From NCBI GenBank assembly GCA_003229115.1, contig QIHT01000097.1, forward strand, positions 1 to 37,565: a DNA stretch of 37,565 nucleotides, in the 5' to 3' direction. The position numbers were made by a program, and so were the translations under genes. Below the pieces are notes generated by a model, which saw only the letters and a list, made by a program, of their open reading frames with translations, made no database searches and had not been told where the DNA came from. Shown piece by piece: positions 1-10,278 of this stretch (position 1 is the first letter of the stretch; the number at the start of each line of letters is the position of its first letter). The stretch is from Gammaproteobacteria bacterium. Its GTDB lineage: Bacteria > Pseudomonadota > Gammaproteobacteria > SZUA-229.

Positions 1-91
1 GAAGAATGAAGAATGAAGAATGAAGAATGAAGAATGAAGAATGAAGAATGAAGAATGAAGAATGAAGAATGAAGAATGAAGAATGAAGAAT
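1..91. repeat. Heptanucleotide tandem repeat (GAAGAAT)13
   Basis: Thirteen uninterrupted perfect copies of GAAGAAT fill the first 91 bases and run off the left edge, so the true array is longer. The unit is 7 bp, so inside a gene a copy-number change would shift the frame. Here it lies 96 bp upstream of the next start codon, so any effect would be on transcription or spacing. The perfect identity suggests recent slippage. Confidence 0.97.
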
Positions 92-186
92 TTTAAGAAA
101 GCAGTTAATAGCTAATAGTCAAGTAATAAAGATATAGGGAAAGTTCTTTTTTTTGGCGAAACATTTTTTATAGTAAGAGACATCAT

Positions 187-1002
187 ATGAAAAAAATCAT
201 TTTCGGCATTGTGCTGGTTATCATTTTCGCGGTTGCTGGTGGGGTTTATTATGTGCTCAATAATCTCGACGATCTGGTTAAAGCGGCGATTGAAAAGTAC
301 GGTAGTGAAGCCACTCAAACCAGTGTGCGTGTCGATAGTGTGAAAATTAATCTCACCGAAGGTGCTGGAGGAATTTCTGGCTTAACCATTGCTAACCCCG
401 GTGGTTTCGATGTGCCAAATGCTTTTTCACTAGGCAAAGTACGTATTGGAATTAACTTACAGTCTCTGCAGGAAGAGCCATATATTATTGATGAAATTAC
501 AGTTTTGGCACCGCAGGTGTTTGTAGAAATTAATAAAGATAATAAAACCAATTTGAATGAGATAAAAAACAACCTCATGGCTGGTATGCCAGATAAATCT
601 ACGGCTAAAACTGAAGTGGCTCCTGTTGAATCCGGTTCAAAGCAACCACGACTGATTATTCGTCGGATTACTTTTTCCGATGGAACCATTCAGGCCAGAA
701 TGGCAGCGCTGAATGATAAGGAATATCAGCTTAAATTACCGAGCCTCAATATGACCAATCTCGGTGGTAACAAAGGTGCTAGCCCCAGCGAGCTCGCGAG
801 CGAAATATTAACCCGTTTAACTGATCTCGCTAGCGAAGAAGTTAAGAAAAAAGTCATTGACGTGGAGCTGGATAAACTCAAAGCCAGGGCCAGGGAAAAA
901 GTTGATGCAGAAAAAGCCAGACTTAAAAAGAAGGCTGACGCCAAAATTGATGAGCAAAAAAATAAAGCAAAAGACAAGCTCAAAGGTATGTTTGGAAGAT
1001 AA
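187..1002 (+). CDS. AsmA/DUF748-like membrane-anchored protein
   Basis: This 271-residue protein begins with an uncleaved-looking N-terminal membrane segment (about residues 4-26, after MKK). A periplasmic beta-rich region follows, with the recurring pattern GISGLTIANPGGFDVPNA, a signature I associate with AsmA/DUF748-like proteins of Proteobacteria. The C-terminal 60 residues are a highly charged Lys/Ala/Glu helix, probably coiled coil. The start at 187 is preceded by AAGAGA at a normal distance. AsmA-like proteins act in the envelope and some take part in lipid transport, but no specific function can be given here. It reads toward the isocitrate dehydrogenase gene, with a separate promoter-like -10 between them. 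Confidence 0.75.
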   Translation: MKKIIFGIVLVIIFAVAGGVYYVLNNLDDLVKAAIEKYGSEATQTSVRVDSVKINLTEGAGGISGLTIANPGGFDVPNAFSLGKVRIGINLQSLQEEPYIIDEITVLAPQVFVEINKDNKTNLNEIKNNLMAGMPDKSTAKTEVAPVESGSKQPRLIIRRITFSDGTIQARMAALNDKEYQLKLPSLNMTNLGGNKGASPSELASEILTRLTDLASEEVKKKVIDVELDKLKARAREKVDAEKARLKKKADAKIDEQKNKAKDKLKGMFGR

Positions 1003-1036
1003 GTCTTCGGGTAGTGAACCTGTGTCCAATCTGCCA

Positions 1037-3309
<2,273 letters not shown>

Positions 3310-3315
3310 CATTTT

Positions 3316-3337
3316 GTGCGAATGAATTCGCACCTAC
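3316..3337 (-). repeat. GTAG-REP palindrome, copy 1 (inverted)
   Basis: The 18-bp palindrome GTGCGAATGAATTCGCAC has 8-bp arms and a 2-bp centre. CTAC follows it, so on the minus strand it reads GTAG plus hairpin, the layout of bacterial REP elements. It lies 6 bp after the isocitrate dehydrogenase stop and could also act as a 3' hairpin for that mRNA. Confidence 0.85.
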
Positions 3338-3359
3338 AGATAATATTTAAAATGGTTAG

Positions 3360-3381
3360 GTAGGTGCGAATTCATTCGCAC
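3360..3381 (+). repeat. GTAG-REP palindrome, copy 2
   Basis: GTAG is followed directly by GTGCGAATTCATTCGCAC, the same palindrome as copy 1 in the opposite orientation. Copies 2 and 3 share extra flanking bases on their left (GTTAGGTAG), so the repeated unit is longer than the hairpin. Confidence 0.87.
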
Positions 3382-3410
3382 AATATACGCGGGATGTTAA
3401 AAATAGTTAG

Positions 3411-3432
3411 GTAGGTGCGAATTCATTCGCAC
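3411..3432 (+). repeat. GTAG-REP palindrome, copy 3
   Basis: This is the same GTAG plus 18-bp palindrome, identical to copy 2. It ends 29 bp before the chosen RAYT start codon, so it lies in the transposase 5' region. Confidence 0.87.
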
Positions 3433-3461
3433 AAATGCATAGGATATACAAGGATGTTAGT

Positions 3462-3911
3462 ATGAGCTACAACAAACTACGAAAAGGACGATTTTCTGAG
3501 GCTAGCAGGGTCTATTTTGTAACAACTGTTACTCATGAAAGATGTAAGTATTTCCTGAATCTCTATTCTGCCCGCATTGTCATTCAGGTAATGAAGCAAC
3601 TAAATGATACCAATTACGTGAATTCGTTAAGTTGGGTTGTAATGCCAGATCATTTGCATTGGCTGTTTCAATTGGGAGATAGAAGCCCTTTGTCTGTAGT
3701 CATGAAACAGATGAAGGCAACGTCTGCACGCAGAATTAACCAGGAATTAAACAGGCAAGGTCAAGTGTGGCAAAGATCTTATTATGATCGTGGCTTGAGA
3801 GATGATGAAAATATCAAGCAGCTATCGCGTTATATCATTGCGAATCCATTGCGAGCGGGTTTAGTAGAAGATATTGGCGTATATCCACATTGGGATGCAG
3901 TATGGTTATGA
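3462..3911 (+). CDS. REP-associated tyrosine transposase (RAYT, Y1/HUH family)
   Basis: This single-strand DNA transposase belongs to the TnpA_REP group, which is thought to bind and mobilise REP hairpins. The 149-residue protein has the HUH-type motif MPDHLHWLF (His64-x-His66). It also has the downstream WQRSYYDRGLRDDEN segment holding the candidate nucleophilic tyrosine (Tyr107 or Tyr108), and the typical family ending (IANPLRAGLVEDIGVYPHWDAVW). The start at 3462 follows AAGGATGT at good Shine-Dalgarno distance. An ATG at 3435 would add nine residues. RAYTs are usually single-copy chromosomal genes flanked by the REPs they act on, and three GTAG palindromes lie directly upstream here. The reading frame is intact. 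Confidence 0.93.
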   Translation: MSYNKLRKGRFSEASRVYFVTTVTHERCKYFLNLYSARIVIQVMKQLNDTNYVNSLSWVVMPDHLHWLFQLGDRSPLSVVMKQMKATSARRINQELNRQGQVWQRSYYDRGLRDDENIKQLSRYIIANPLRAGLVEDIGVYPHWDAVWL

Positions 3912-3934
3912 ATCTTCAGTCGCCGGCGCTTGCT

Positions 3935-5128
3935 TTATACAACTTGCCCAGCGCACCAACCCGACGACCAGGCCCATTGGAAATTGTAACCTCCCAGCCA
4001 GCCAGTGACATCAACTACTTCACCGATAAAGTACAAGCCTGCTATTTTGTTTGATTCCATGGTTTTGGACGATAATTCATCACAGTCAACGCCACCTAAG
4101 GTAACCTCAGCAGTACGGTAACCTTCCGTGCCATTAGGTTTGATTTGCCACTGTTTCAGTTGTTGGGCTATCTTTCCAATAAGTAGCTGTGACAATTCCT
4201 GCAAAGGTTTATCTGTAATTTCCTGTCCAAGTAATGTGGGTAGAAGCCGCTTGGGTAATACTTCGGAAAGTACTGTTTTCAATTTGCTGTTCGGGTGTTT
4301 TGATTGCTGTGTTTTTATAAAATTCACGACATCAAGATCGGGCAGCAGGTTTATGTTAATAATTTCACCAGCTTGCCAGTATGATGAGATTTGTAAAATA
4401 GCAGGGCCGCTCAAACCTCTGTGTGTGAACAGGATGTTTTCTTTAAATTGTATATGCTGGTTGCTAACCTCGCTGCCAACAGAAATGCCTGAAAGCTCTG
4501 ATAGCAACGTTTTATCATGAGGCTGCAGGGTGAAGGGTACGAGACCTGCACGAGTTTGCCAGATATGATGCCCGAACTGCTCAGCTACTTGATAGCCTAG
4601 TGGGCTGGCGCACATCTTCGGGATGGACAGGCCTCCACTGGCTATGACCAATGAGCTTGCCTGGAAATTGCCTGATGACGAATCTATATTAAATATAGAG
4701 TTTTCTGTTTGGGTAATTTGCTTGATATCACAGTTAAGGCGAAGGTTGACATTTGCTTTTTTGCACTCTTCGAGCAACATGTTAAGAATGTCTTTGGCGC
4801 TATCGTTGCAGAATAGCTTGCCAAGATCACGTTCATGGTAGGCAACGCGATATTCGTTCACCAGGGCAATAAAATCCCACTGGCTATATCGACTTAAAGC
4901 TGATTTGCAAAAGTGCGGGTTATGAGAGATAAAGTTGCTCGCGCTGACATTTGTGTTCGTAAAGTTACAACGGCCACCACCCGACATGAGAATCTTTTTA
5001 CCGGGCTTGTTGGCGTGATCCAGTACAATAACCTTGCGCCCACGTTTGCCTGCTTCAATAGCACACATTAGACCGGCTGCGCTGGCACCGATGATTAAAA
5101 CGTCTATTTGTGTGATTTTATCAGGCAT
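3935..5128 (-). CDS. HI0933/YhiN-family FAD-dependent oxidoreductase
   Basis: This is a flavoprotein of about 397 residues from the HI0933 family; the physiological substrate of the family is not established. It shows an N-terminal dinucleotide fold (VLIIGASAAGLMCAIEAG), the family signature KKILMSGGGRCNFTN near residue 50, and FTHRGLSGPAILQIS in the middle. The C-terminal FAD-contact stretch is GLYFIGEVVDVTGWLGGYN-like. I use the ATG at 5128; a TTG at 5140 would add four residues. The gene is convergent with the RAYT, with only 23 bp between stops. Annotators often call this a BaiN-like or NAD(P)/FAD-dependent oxidoreductase. Confidence 0.9.
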   Translation of the reverse strand: MPDKITQIDVLIIGASAAGLMCAIEAGKRGRKVIVLDHANKPGKKILMSGGGRCNFTNTNVSASNFISHNPHFCKSALSRYSQWDFIALVNEYRVAYHERDLGKLFCNDSAKDILNMLLEECKKANVNLRLNCDIKQITQTENSIFNIDSSSGNFQASSLVIASGGLSIPKMCASPLGYQVAEQFGHHIWQTRAGLVPFTLQPHDKTLLSELSGISVGSEVSNQHIQFKENILFTHRGLSGPAILQISSYWQAGEIININLLPDLDVVNFIKTQQSKHPNSKLKTVLSEVLPKRLLPTLLGQEITDKPLQELSQLLIGKIAQQLKQWQIKPNGTEGYRTAEVTLGGVDCDELSSKTMESNKIAGLYFIGEVVDVTGWLGGYNFQWAWSSGWCAGQVV

Positions 5129-5143
5129 ATTGATATACAAATC

Positions 5144-5209
5144 GTCATTGCAAGCAATAGCGGGGCAATCTTATGTCGCCATTATTGTAGCGCTATCATT
5201 CGCAATGAC
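5144..5209. repeat. Decayed GTCATTGC inverted-repeat element
   Basis: GTCATTGC at the left and GCAATGAC at the right are perfect 8-bp inverted ends about 66 bp apart. GCGGGGCAATCT lies inside. This resembles the widespread small repeat family of the form GTCATTGCGAG...GGCAATCT. The internal arms no longer pair well, so it looks like an old copy. It sits just upstream of the HI0933 gene start. Confidence 0.5.
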
Positions 5210-5312
5210 AGTATATCATTGTGCTTCAACTTCACGGAACTCACGTGAAAAACTATCACATACAGTTGGTTCGATTCTGGTCAGCCAGCTTGCTGGTAGT
5301 GGGGTTCCCGGG

Positions 5313-5783
5313 TTAAATACTTATCGGATATTTTTGCCGATAAATAGTTAGTACTGTTCCCATGGCAAGACCGAAAAGAACTTTTGAGGCTAGTGTTACC
5401 GTCAAAGGTAATAAGGCTATAAATTCAGGATTCCAGATGGGTAATATTAGATAGAAGTTGACCTTCCATACTATAGCTAGCATTGTGATCGAGGCGATCA
5501 TGGCAACAGTGCTGTGATGAAATATGCGCTCTATAACTGGCCAGATTATCGAACCAAAGATGAATGCCAGAATGACGGATAAAATCATATGTATCGCCAG
5601 CCCTAAAACAGGCGCCAGATAGAATTCTGTGCTGGGAGAATAGATTGTGGTAGCAATTGCACTGCCAATCTCCGTCACTTGAGTGCTAACAGTTAACGAG
5701 TAGAGACTAATCCATATAACCTCTATCAGCCCACCTGCGAGTCCGGCTATCAACAACCAGTAATATTTTGAATGAGTTCTCAT
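5313..5783 (-). CDS. Small polytopic membrane protein, unknown function
   Basis: This 156-residue protein has about four hydrophobic helices, near residues 8-28, 55-78, 92-112 and 123-145, separated by short loops. A good ribosome site (GAGGGTGA) precedes the ATG at 5783. I do not recognise a family. It contains no conserved catalytic motif that I can see. It is followed on the same strand by the HI0933-type oxidoreductase after a gap of about 185 bp holding a repeat relic, so co-transcription is uncertain. Confidence 0.7.
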   Translation of the reverse strand: MRTHSKYYWLLIAGLAGGLIEVIWISLYSLTVSTQVTEIGSAIATTIYSPSTEFYLAPVLGLAIHMILSVILAFIFGSIIWPVIERIFHHSTVAMIASITMLAIVWKVNFYLILPIWNPEFIALLPLTVTLASKVLFGLAMGTVLTIYRQKYPISI

Positions 5784-5955
5784 AGTGTCACCCTCTTGTT
5801 TATTATGTTATTTCTAACATGTATGGTGATGTCAATTGTATGCTTTAGATCAAGTTTTTAACTGATGAGAGGTAGTGGGTAAATTGCCATATAATTGGCC
5901 GGTGGTTAATAAGTGGCAATCCTGCTGTTACAATATGCGTAACTTTGGCGTAAAC

Positions 5956-6807
5956 ATGAAAATTATAAAGGCACATAATCTGGCTTGCCCGATAGACGGA
6001 AAGCGGCTTGAATCCCATGAAATGCAAATGATTTGCGGCAATGGGCATGCTTTCGACATGGCTCGACAGGGATATGTGAATTTGTTACTAGTACAGCACA
6101 AGAGATCGAAACAGCCTGGTGACAGCAAGGAGATGGTTGACGCCAGGACTGATTTCTTAAATTCAGGCGCCTATGAACCAATTGCCAGTAAACTGGCTGA
6201 AATTATTTTTGCACAAACTTCGGATGGTAATTCCACCTGTATACTGGATGCGGGGTGTGGTGAGGGGTATTATTTAGATGCTATTATCAATGAACTTAAA
6301 GGCGATAGTCGTGCTCTCTCATTTATTGGCCTTGATATATCAAAAGATGCCATCATTGGTGCATCAAAAAGAAACAAACAAATAACCTGGATTGTTGGTA
6401 CGAATATCCATCCTCCGGTTGAGGAGGCAAGTGTTGATATTATTTTGTGCGTTTTTGGTTTCCGAAGTTTTGATGGATTTAAAAAAACTTTAAAACCAGG
6501 CGGTAAAATTATTCTTGTAGATCCCGGCCCCGATCATTTGAATGAGCTTCGAGAAATTATCTACCTTGATGTCAAAAAGTCTGATTCACAAGACTCTTTA
6601 ATGCTTATGCCTGAAGGGCTATCTTTACTTGATAGTAAGAAACTTCAATTTAAAATCAGTGTTAACAATAACCGGCAGCTCCAGCATTTGTTTTTAATGA
6701 CGCCGCATTTTTACAGGGCTAGCAAGAATGGTAGAGAAGCGGTGGAAAATATACAAGAGCTGGATTTAACGGTTGATGTTGTGTTTAGGGTTTTGCAGAT
6801 GCAGTAG
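5956..6807 (+). CDS. rlmA: 23S rRNA (guanine-N1)-methyltransferase RlmA-type
   Basis: This SAM-dependent methyltransferase is expected to modify a guanine in helix 35 of 23S rRNA (G745 in E. coli). The N-terminal zinc-finger region is recognisable (CPIDGKRL, then CGNGHAFDMARQGYVNLL) and is followed by the strongly conserved QHKRSKQPGDSKEMVDAR. The SAM-binding motif I is LDAGCGEGYY, and the late motif KPGGKIILVDPGPDHLNEL is present. The second zinc cysteine of the E. coli form is Asp (CPID). I recall CPxD forms in other gammaproteobacteria. The ATG at 5956 gives a 283-residue protein of normal family length; the longer frame from 5875 lacks homology. It is convergent with the NYN gene. Confidence 0.92.
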   Translation: MKIIKAHNLACPIDGKRLESHEMQMICGNGHAFDMARQGYVNLLLVQHKRSKQPGDSKEMVDARTDFLNSGAYEPIASKLAEIIFAQTSDGNSTCILDAGCGEGYYLDAIINELKGDSRALSFIGLDISKDAIIGASKRNKQITWIVGTNIHPPVEEASVDIILCVFGFRSFDGFKKTLKPGGKIILVDPGPDHLNELREIIYLDVKKSDSQDSLMLMPEGLSLLDSKKLQFKISVNNNRQLQHLFLMTPHFYRASKNGREAVENIQELDLTVDVVFRVLQMQ

Positions 6808-6830
6808 TATTTCCTGTATTGCGGGTTTGC

Positions 6831-7304
6831 TTATATCAACAAATCTTCTTTAATAGGATAAAAAACACTGGCGGCATCAATAAGCGAATTAGCTGTTAGT
6901 GCTGGTACACCATAAACTTCTGCGCATATATCGTGGTCGTTTTTTATTTTTTCCAGTAACAGGTCAAAATCCCCATCACCCGATAGCAATATTATTGTGT
7001 CAACCTTTTTTGCAGTATCCAGAATATCAATAGTAATGCCCACGTCCCAGTCGCCTTTGGCAGAGCCGTCACTGCGGGTGATGTAGGGTTTGAGTTTTAC
7101 AGAAAATCCTATGTGTTTGAGTGCATCCTGAAACTTTATTTGTTTGTCGTCGCCGCGATGTGTGGCATAAGCAGTTGCAGAGACAATCTCTCCTTTGGCG
7201 CTTATTTTTTTCCAGAATTTACGGTAGTTAAATTGACGACCATAAGTATCACGAGTTGTGTAATAAATATTCTGTACATCAACGAAAATGGCGATTTTTT
7301 TCAC
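6831..7304 (-). CDS. NYN (LabA/DUF88, PIN-like) domain protein
   Basis: This 157-residue protein consists of a single NYN domain, a PIN-like fold found in putative RNases. The conserved acidic residues expected of the metal site are visible: FVDVQNIYY at residues 7-15, KGDWDVGITIDI near the middle, and LLSGDGDFDLLL. It uses a GTG start with a weak ribosome site. Its targets cannot be deduced. It ends 23 bp from the convergent rlmA stop. The next upstream gene on the same strand (YdjM-like) ends 40 bp before it, so the two may be co-transcribed. Confidence 0.88.
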   Translation of the reverse strand: MKKIAIFVDVQNIYYTTRDTYGRQFNYRKFWKKISAKGEIVSATAYATHRGDDKQIKFQDALKHIGFSVKLKPYITRSDGSAKGDWDVGITIDILDTAKKVDTIILLSGDGDFDLLLEKIKNDHDICAEVYGVPALTANSLIDAASVFYPIKEDLLI

Positions 7305-7344
7305 AATATTATTAAGTGTAAGGATATTGTATTAAATATGGATG

Positions 7345-8349
7345 TCAAAATACTATATCAATGAATTCGTTTCTTGTTTTTTTGTCCAGCTTTTTCCCTA
7401 ACTTGTATTTAACATGTGTACCTGGTTCGCTTTCGCTAATATTATCCTGATTGACTTTGATGCCCCACATCAGAGCGATGCGATTAGGGATAAACGAATA
7501 GCGGATATCCATAATAATATCTGAGTTATTCGGGTAAACAGCAAGAAAATCATCAGAGAACCAGCGGAACCGTTCGATATCTTTTGCCTGCTGACTATTT
7601 AATGGCAGTGCTGGAAAGTCCCGCTTAATATCCAGTTTTTGTATTGATGTTCCCGGAATGTATTGGGTGTCTAATAAAAGTTTTACCGCATCCACGTAAT
7701 AATGTGCATCATATTCATATATTGTTTTCCAGATATGGCGGTTGGCAAAGCTTGGTTTAGACAGGATTCGCTCCGGTTGGTGTCCTCGTTGTTCAGCGAG
7801 CGCGTAAACAGCTTTTTCTGCCCGGTAGTTCTGAACTATTCCCAGGCATAAAAAAATAACTGCGTAAACGAAAGCTGTTTGTGCAAAACGGATGTTTTTT
7901 CTAAAAACTGCCAGCATTATAAAGATAGCGATGGGTAAGGTGAATAGTGGATCTACTATAGACACTACGCTCCAGGCAATTCGCTCGTTGGAAAAAGGCC
8001 AGTACAACTGGGTACCGTAAGATGTGCAGGCGTCCAGCAAGCCATGTGTGGCATAGCCTAAAAATGAAAACAGGTAAACCTGAGAAAATGTTAATTTCTT
8101 TTTGGCTAATGGATAAAATACCAGCGCACAGAATAACGCGCCTAAAGGAACAAAAACTAACGAATGGGTAAATTGCCGATGAAATTCCAGGAATAATAAT
8201 GGATCATCTGACGATTGAATGAGCATATCAAGGTCAGGCGCCATGCCGGCGAATGCGCCAATCAACAGGGCGCTTAGCTGCTTTGTTTTATCACGCGCAA
8301 ATGACTGCGACAGGCTGGCGCCGAAAACTGCCTGTGATATGGGATCCAT
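7345..8349 (-). CDS. YdjM/DUF457-type inner-membrane protein (putative metal-dependent hydrolase)
   Basis: This 334-residue protein begins MDPISQAVFGA and has the family histidine/aspartate pattern. That includes GMAPDLDML near residue 37, FHRQFTHSLVF near residue 56, and YATHGLLDACTSYGTQL near residue 99. Several transmembrane helices lie in the first 175 residues and a soluble C-terminal domain follows. Family members are annotated as metal-dependent hydrolases, and E. coli YdjM is LexA-regulated. I see no obvious LexA box here. The gene lies 27 bp after the rhlE stop on the same strand, so it may be read as part of the rhlE transcript. Confidence 0.85.
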   Translation of the reverse strand: MDPISQAVFGASLSQSFARDKTKQLSALLIGAFAGMAPDLDMLIQSSDDPLLFLEFHRQFTHSLVFVPLGALFCALVFYPLAKKKLTFSQVYLFSFLGYATHGLLDACTSYGTQLYWPFSNERIAWSVVSIVDPLFTLPIAIFIMLAVFRKNIRFAQTAFVYAVIFLCLGIVQNYRAEKAVYALAEQRGHQPERILSKPSFANRHIWKTIYEYDAHYYVDAVKLLLDTQYIPGTSIQKLDIKRDFPALPLNSQQAKDIERFRWFSDDFLAVYPNNSDIIMDIRYSFIPNRIALMWGIKVNQDNISESEPGTHVKYKLGKKLDKKTRNEFIDIVF

Positions 8350-8376
8350 TAGTTTTCTATACTAATGCACATTGTA

Positions 8377-9711
8377 TTAGCGGTGGCGTGTGCGGTTCTG
8401 GGTATTCGATCGTTTATTACTGGATGTGCGTTTGTTCCAGGGTGAAGAGGATGGTGATTTTCCGGGGGCTTTCCTTTTGCCTTTATTTTTGTTTCCGGTT
8501 TTTTTGCCATTTCGTTTTCCGCCGCCTTGTTGCTGCCGGCCACGGCCTTTGATCGGTTCTGGTTTTATGGTGGGATCAACTTCAAAACCATCGATCTCCT
8601 GTTTGGGGATTTCACGTTTAATAAGTCGTTCGATGTCTTTAAGCAGGCCCAGTTCATCGACACAAACCAGCGACATGGCTTCGCCTTCATTGCCTGCACG
8701 TCCGGTGCGACCAATACGGTGAACATAATCTTCTGCAATATTCGGTAAATCAAAGTTTACGACGTGAGGCAGTTGATCAATGTCCAGTCCACGGGCAGCG
8801 ATATCGGTTGCAACCAGTACACGTACTTTGCCAGCTTTAAAATCCGCTAATGCACGGGTGCGCGCACCCTGACTTTTATTACCGTGAATTGCAGACGCCT
8901 TAATACCGTCTGTAATTAATTGTTTAGCGAGGCGGTCAGACCCGTGTTTGGTACGTGCGAACACCAATACCTGTTTCCAGTTATTTGAACCAATCAGGTA
9001 GGAAAGCAATTTACGTTTAAGATTTTTATCGACCGGGTGAACGATTTGCGTAACACTGTCTGCAGTCGTATTCTTGCGTGCTACTTCAATCAGTGCAGGC
9101 GATTTGAGTAAACCATTGGATAATTTTTTTATCTCGTCCGAAAATGTGGCTGAGAATAATAATGTTTGTTTATTCTTTGGTAACAGGCCGATGACTTTGC
9201 GAATGTCATGAATAAAGCCCATATCAAGCATGCGATCTGCTTCATCGAGTACCAGGATGTCAACTTTTGAAAGATCTACTGATCGCTGACCAACGTGATC
9301 CAGTAATCGACCCGGCGTAGCAACCAGAATATCGATACCTTTGATGAGTTTCTGTTTCTGCGGATTGATGCTGACTCCGCCAAAAATCGCAGTGGAGCGA
9401 AGTGGCAGATTCTGACCATAATCGCGTACGCTTTCGGCCACCTGTGCAGCCAGTTCACGCGTAGGCGTTAATACCAGTGCACGAACAGGGCGACGACCTT
9501 TTCCCTGATGTTCAGTCGCCATTAGTCTTTGTAATAATGGCAGGGTAAAACCAGCGGTTTTGCCGGTACCCGTTTGCGCACCTCCCATGAGGTCACGGCC
9601 TTCTAGAATAATGGGTATCGCCTGTTTTTGTATTGGGGTGGGGGTGTTGTAACCTTTTTTAGTTACAGCAACCACCAGTTCGGCCCTGAGACCGAGGGAT
9701 TGAAATGACAT
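8377..9711 (-). CDS. rhlE: DEAD-box ATP-dependent RNA helicase RhlE
   Basis: This RNA helicase of 444 residues probably acts in ribosome assembly and RNA turnover. All helicase motifs are present in order: Q motif (GYNTPTPIQ), motif I AQTGTGKT, Ia PTRELA, Ib TPGRLLD, II DEAD, III SAT, IV-V ([11 protein letters not shown]) and [12 protein letters not shown]. The last 70 residues are a Lys/Arg/Gly/Asn/Ser-rich tail, as usual for RNA binding in RhlE. The start MSFQSLGL is the family norm. A leader of about 150 nt with several hairpins precedes it, suggesting post-transcriptional control such as cold response or autoregulation. Confidence 0.95.
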   Translation of the reverse strand: MSFQSLGLRAELVVAVTKKGYNTPTPIQKQAIPIILEGRDLMGGAQTGTGKTAGFTLPLLQRLMATEHQGKGRRPVRALVLTPTRELAAQVAESVRDYGQNLPLRSTAIFGGVSINPQKQKLIKGIDILVATPGRLLDHVGQRSVDLSKVDILVLDEADRMLDMGFIHDIRKVIGLLPKNKQTLLFSATFSDEIKKLSNGLLKSPALIEVARKNTTADSVTQIVHPVDKNLKRKLLSYLIGSNNWKQVLVFARTKHGSDRLAKQLITDGIKASAIHGNKSQGARTRALADFKAGKVRVLVATDIAARGLDIDQLPHVVNFDLPNIAEDYVHRIGRTGRAGNEGEAMSLVCVDELGLLKDIERLIKREIPKQEIDGFEVDPTIKPEPIKGRGRQQQGGGKRNGKKTGNKNKGKRKAPGKSPSSSPWNKRTSSNKRSNTQNRTRHR

Positions 9712-9867
9712 CGATGATGTTCTCCAGATTTTTCAGGAATCGACCTACCCAAAACACGTGTCTGGGTCGGTCCAGGCGGAAACGTAATTATGTATTTCGA
9801 GGTAAATCGGCAAGGATTACCTGATTGAAATCAGGTACAGACCGAGGTGTCCCTGAATTAGGGTTTG
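9712..9867 (-). promoter_or_regulatory. Structured 5' leader of rhlE
   Basis: Between the start codon and the proposed -10 (9868-9873) there are three inverted repeats. They are GACCtACCCA/TGGGTcGGTC (9742-9772), TACCTGA/TCAGGTA (9818-9837) and CCCT/AGGG (9851-9863). No reading frame is credible here. A long structured leader on a helicase gene is consistent with cold-shock-type or autogenous control. That role is inferred. Confidence 0.45.
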
Positions 9868-9873
9868 ATTATA
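9868..9873 (-). promoter_or_regulatory. Likely -10 box for rhlE
   Basis: On the minus strand the sequence reads CCTATATAATC and contains a perfect TATAAT. The -35 region is poor. Transcription would begin near 9861. Confidence 0.45.
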
Positions 9874-9897
9874 TAGGAAAATTAGCCAAAAAGGGGA

Positions 9898-10152
9898 TTA
9901 GCTTGCAACGCTGTGATGGTGTGGCGCTAACATCAGGATAAGTGCCTGTGCGTGCTCAGCCGCTTTTCGGCCCAAATCAGTGAGATAACCACCATCGACC
10001 TGAGTAACAAGACCCTTGTCAAAAAGCCGCTCAACGGCATCAATTTTGTCTTCTGCGGCATCGGAATGGACTTTCAGGCCCTGTTGCGTCGAATCGAGGC
10101 TGTAATGAATCAGAATGTCGAGTTCAGCCATTTGATCTTTTGTGTATTGCAT
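9898..10152 (-). CDS. TIGR02647-family conserved protein
   Basis: This 84-residue soluble protein matches the small TIGR02647 family common in Pseudomonas and relatives. The recognisable stretches are STQQGLKVHSDA near residue 17 and LVTQVDGGYLTDLGRKAAEH in the second half. The fold looks like a winged-helix-type domain, but the function is unknown. A strong ribosome site (GAGGTGG) lies before the ATG at 10152. It is upstream of rhlE on the same strand but has the rhlE promoter between. Confidence 0.85.
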   Translation of the reverse strand: MQYTKDQMAELDILIHYSLDSTQQGLKVHSDAAEDKIDAVERLFDKGLVTQVDGGYLTDLGRKAAEHAQALILMLAPHHHSVAS

Positions 10153-10278
10153 GATTCCACCTCGCCCGCTTATTGGGATTATTGTCAGCGTGAACCGCCG
10201 ATATTACATGATTTTTGTGCCGTGTTCACGGAGGCATCAGAATCGGAGGTCACACCAGTCCAGGTGGATTTGACTGCC

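Noticed and set aside
3312-3434. The three palindromes as a small CRISPR array
   Set aside because: One copy is inverted, spacers are unequal and short, GTAG precedes each hairpin and a RAYT gene follows; this is a REP arrangement.
8377-8750. Plus-strand frames opposite the end of rhlE, and similar open frames opposite other genes
   Set aside because: They are mirror frames of well-supported genes with low-complexity tails and no ribosome sites or homology.
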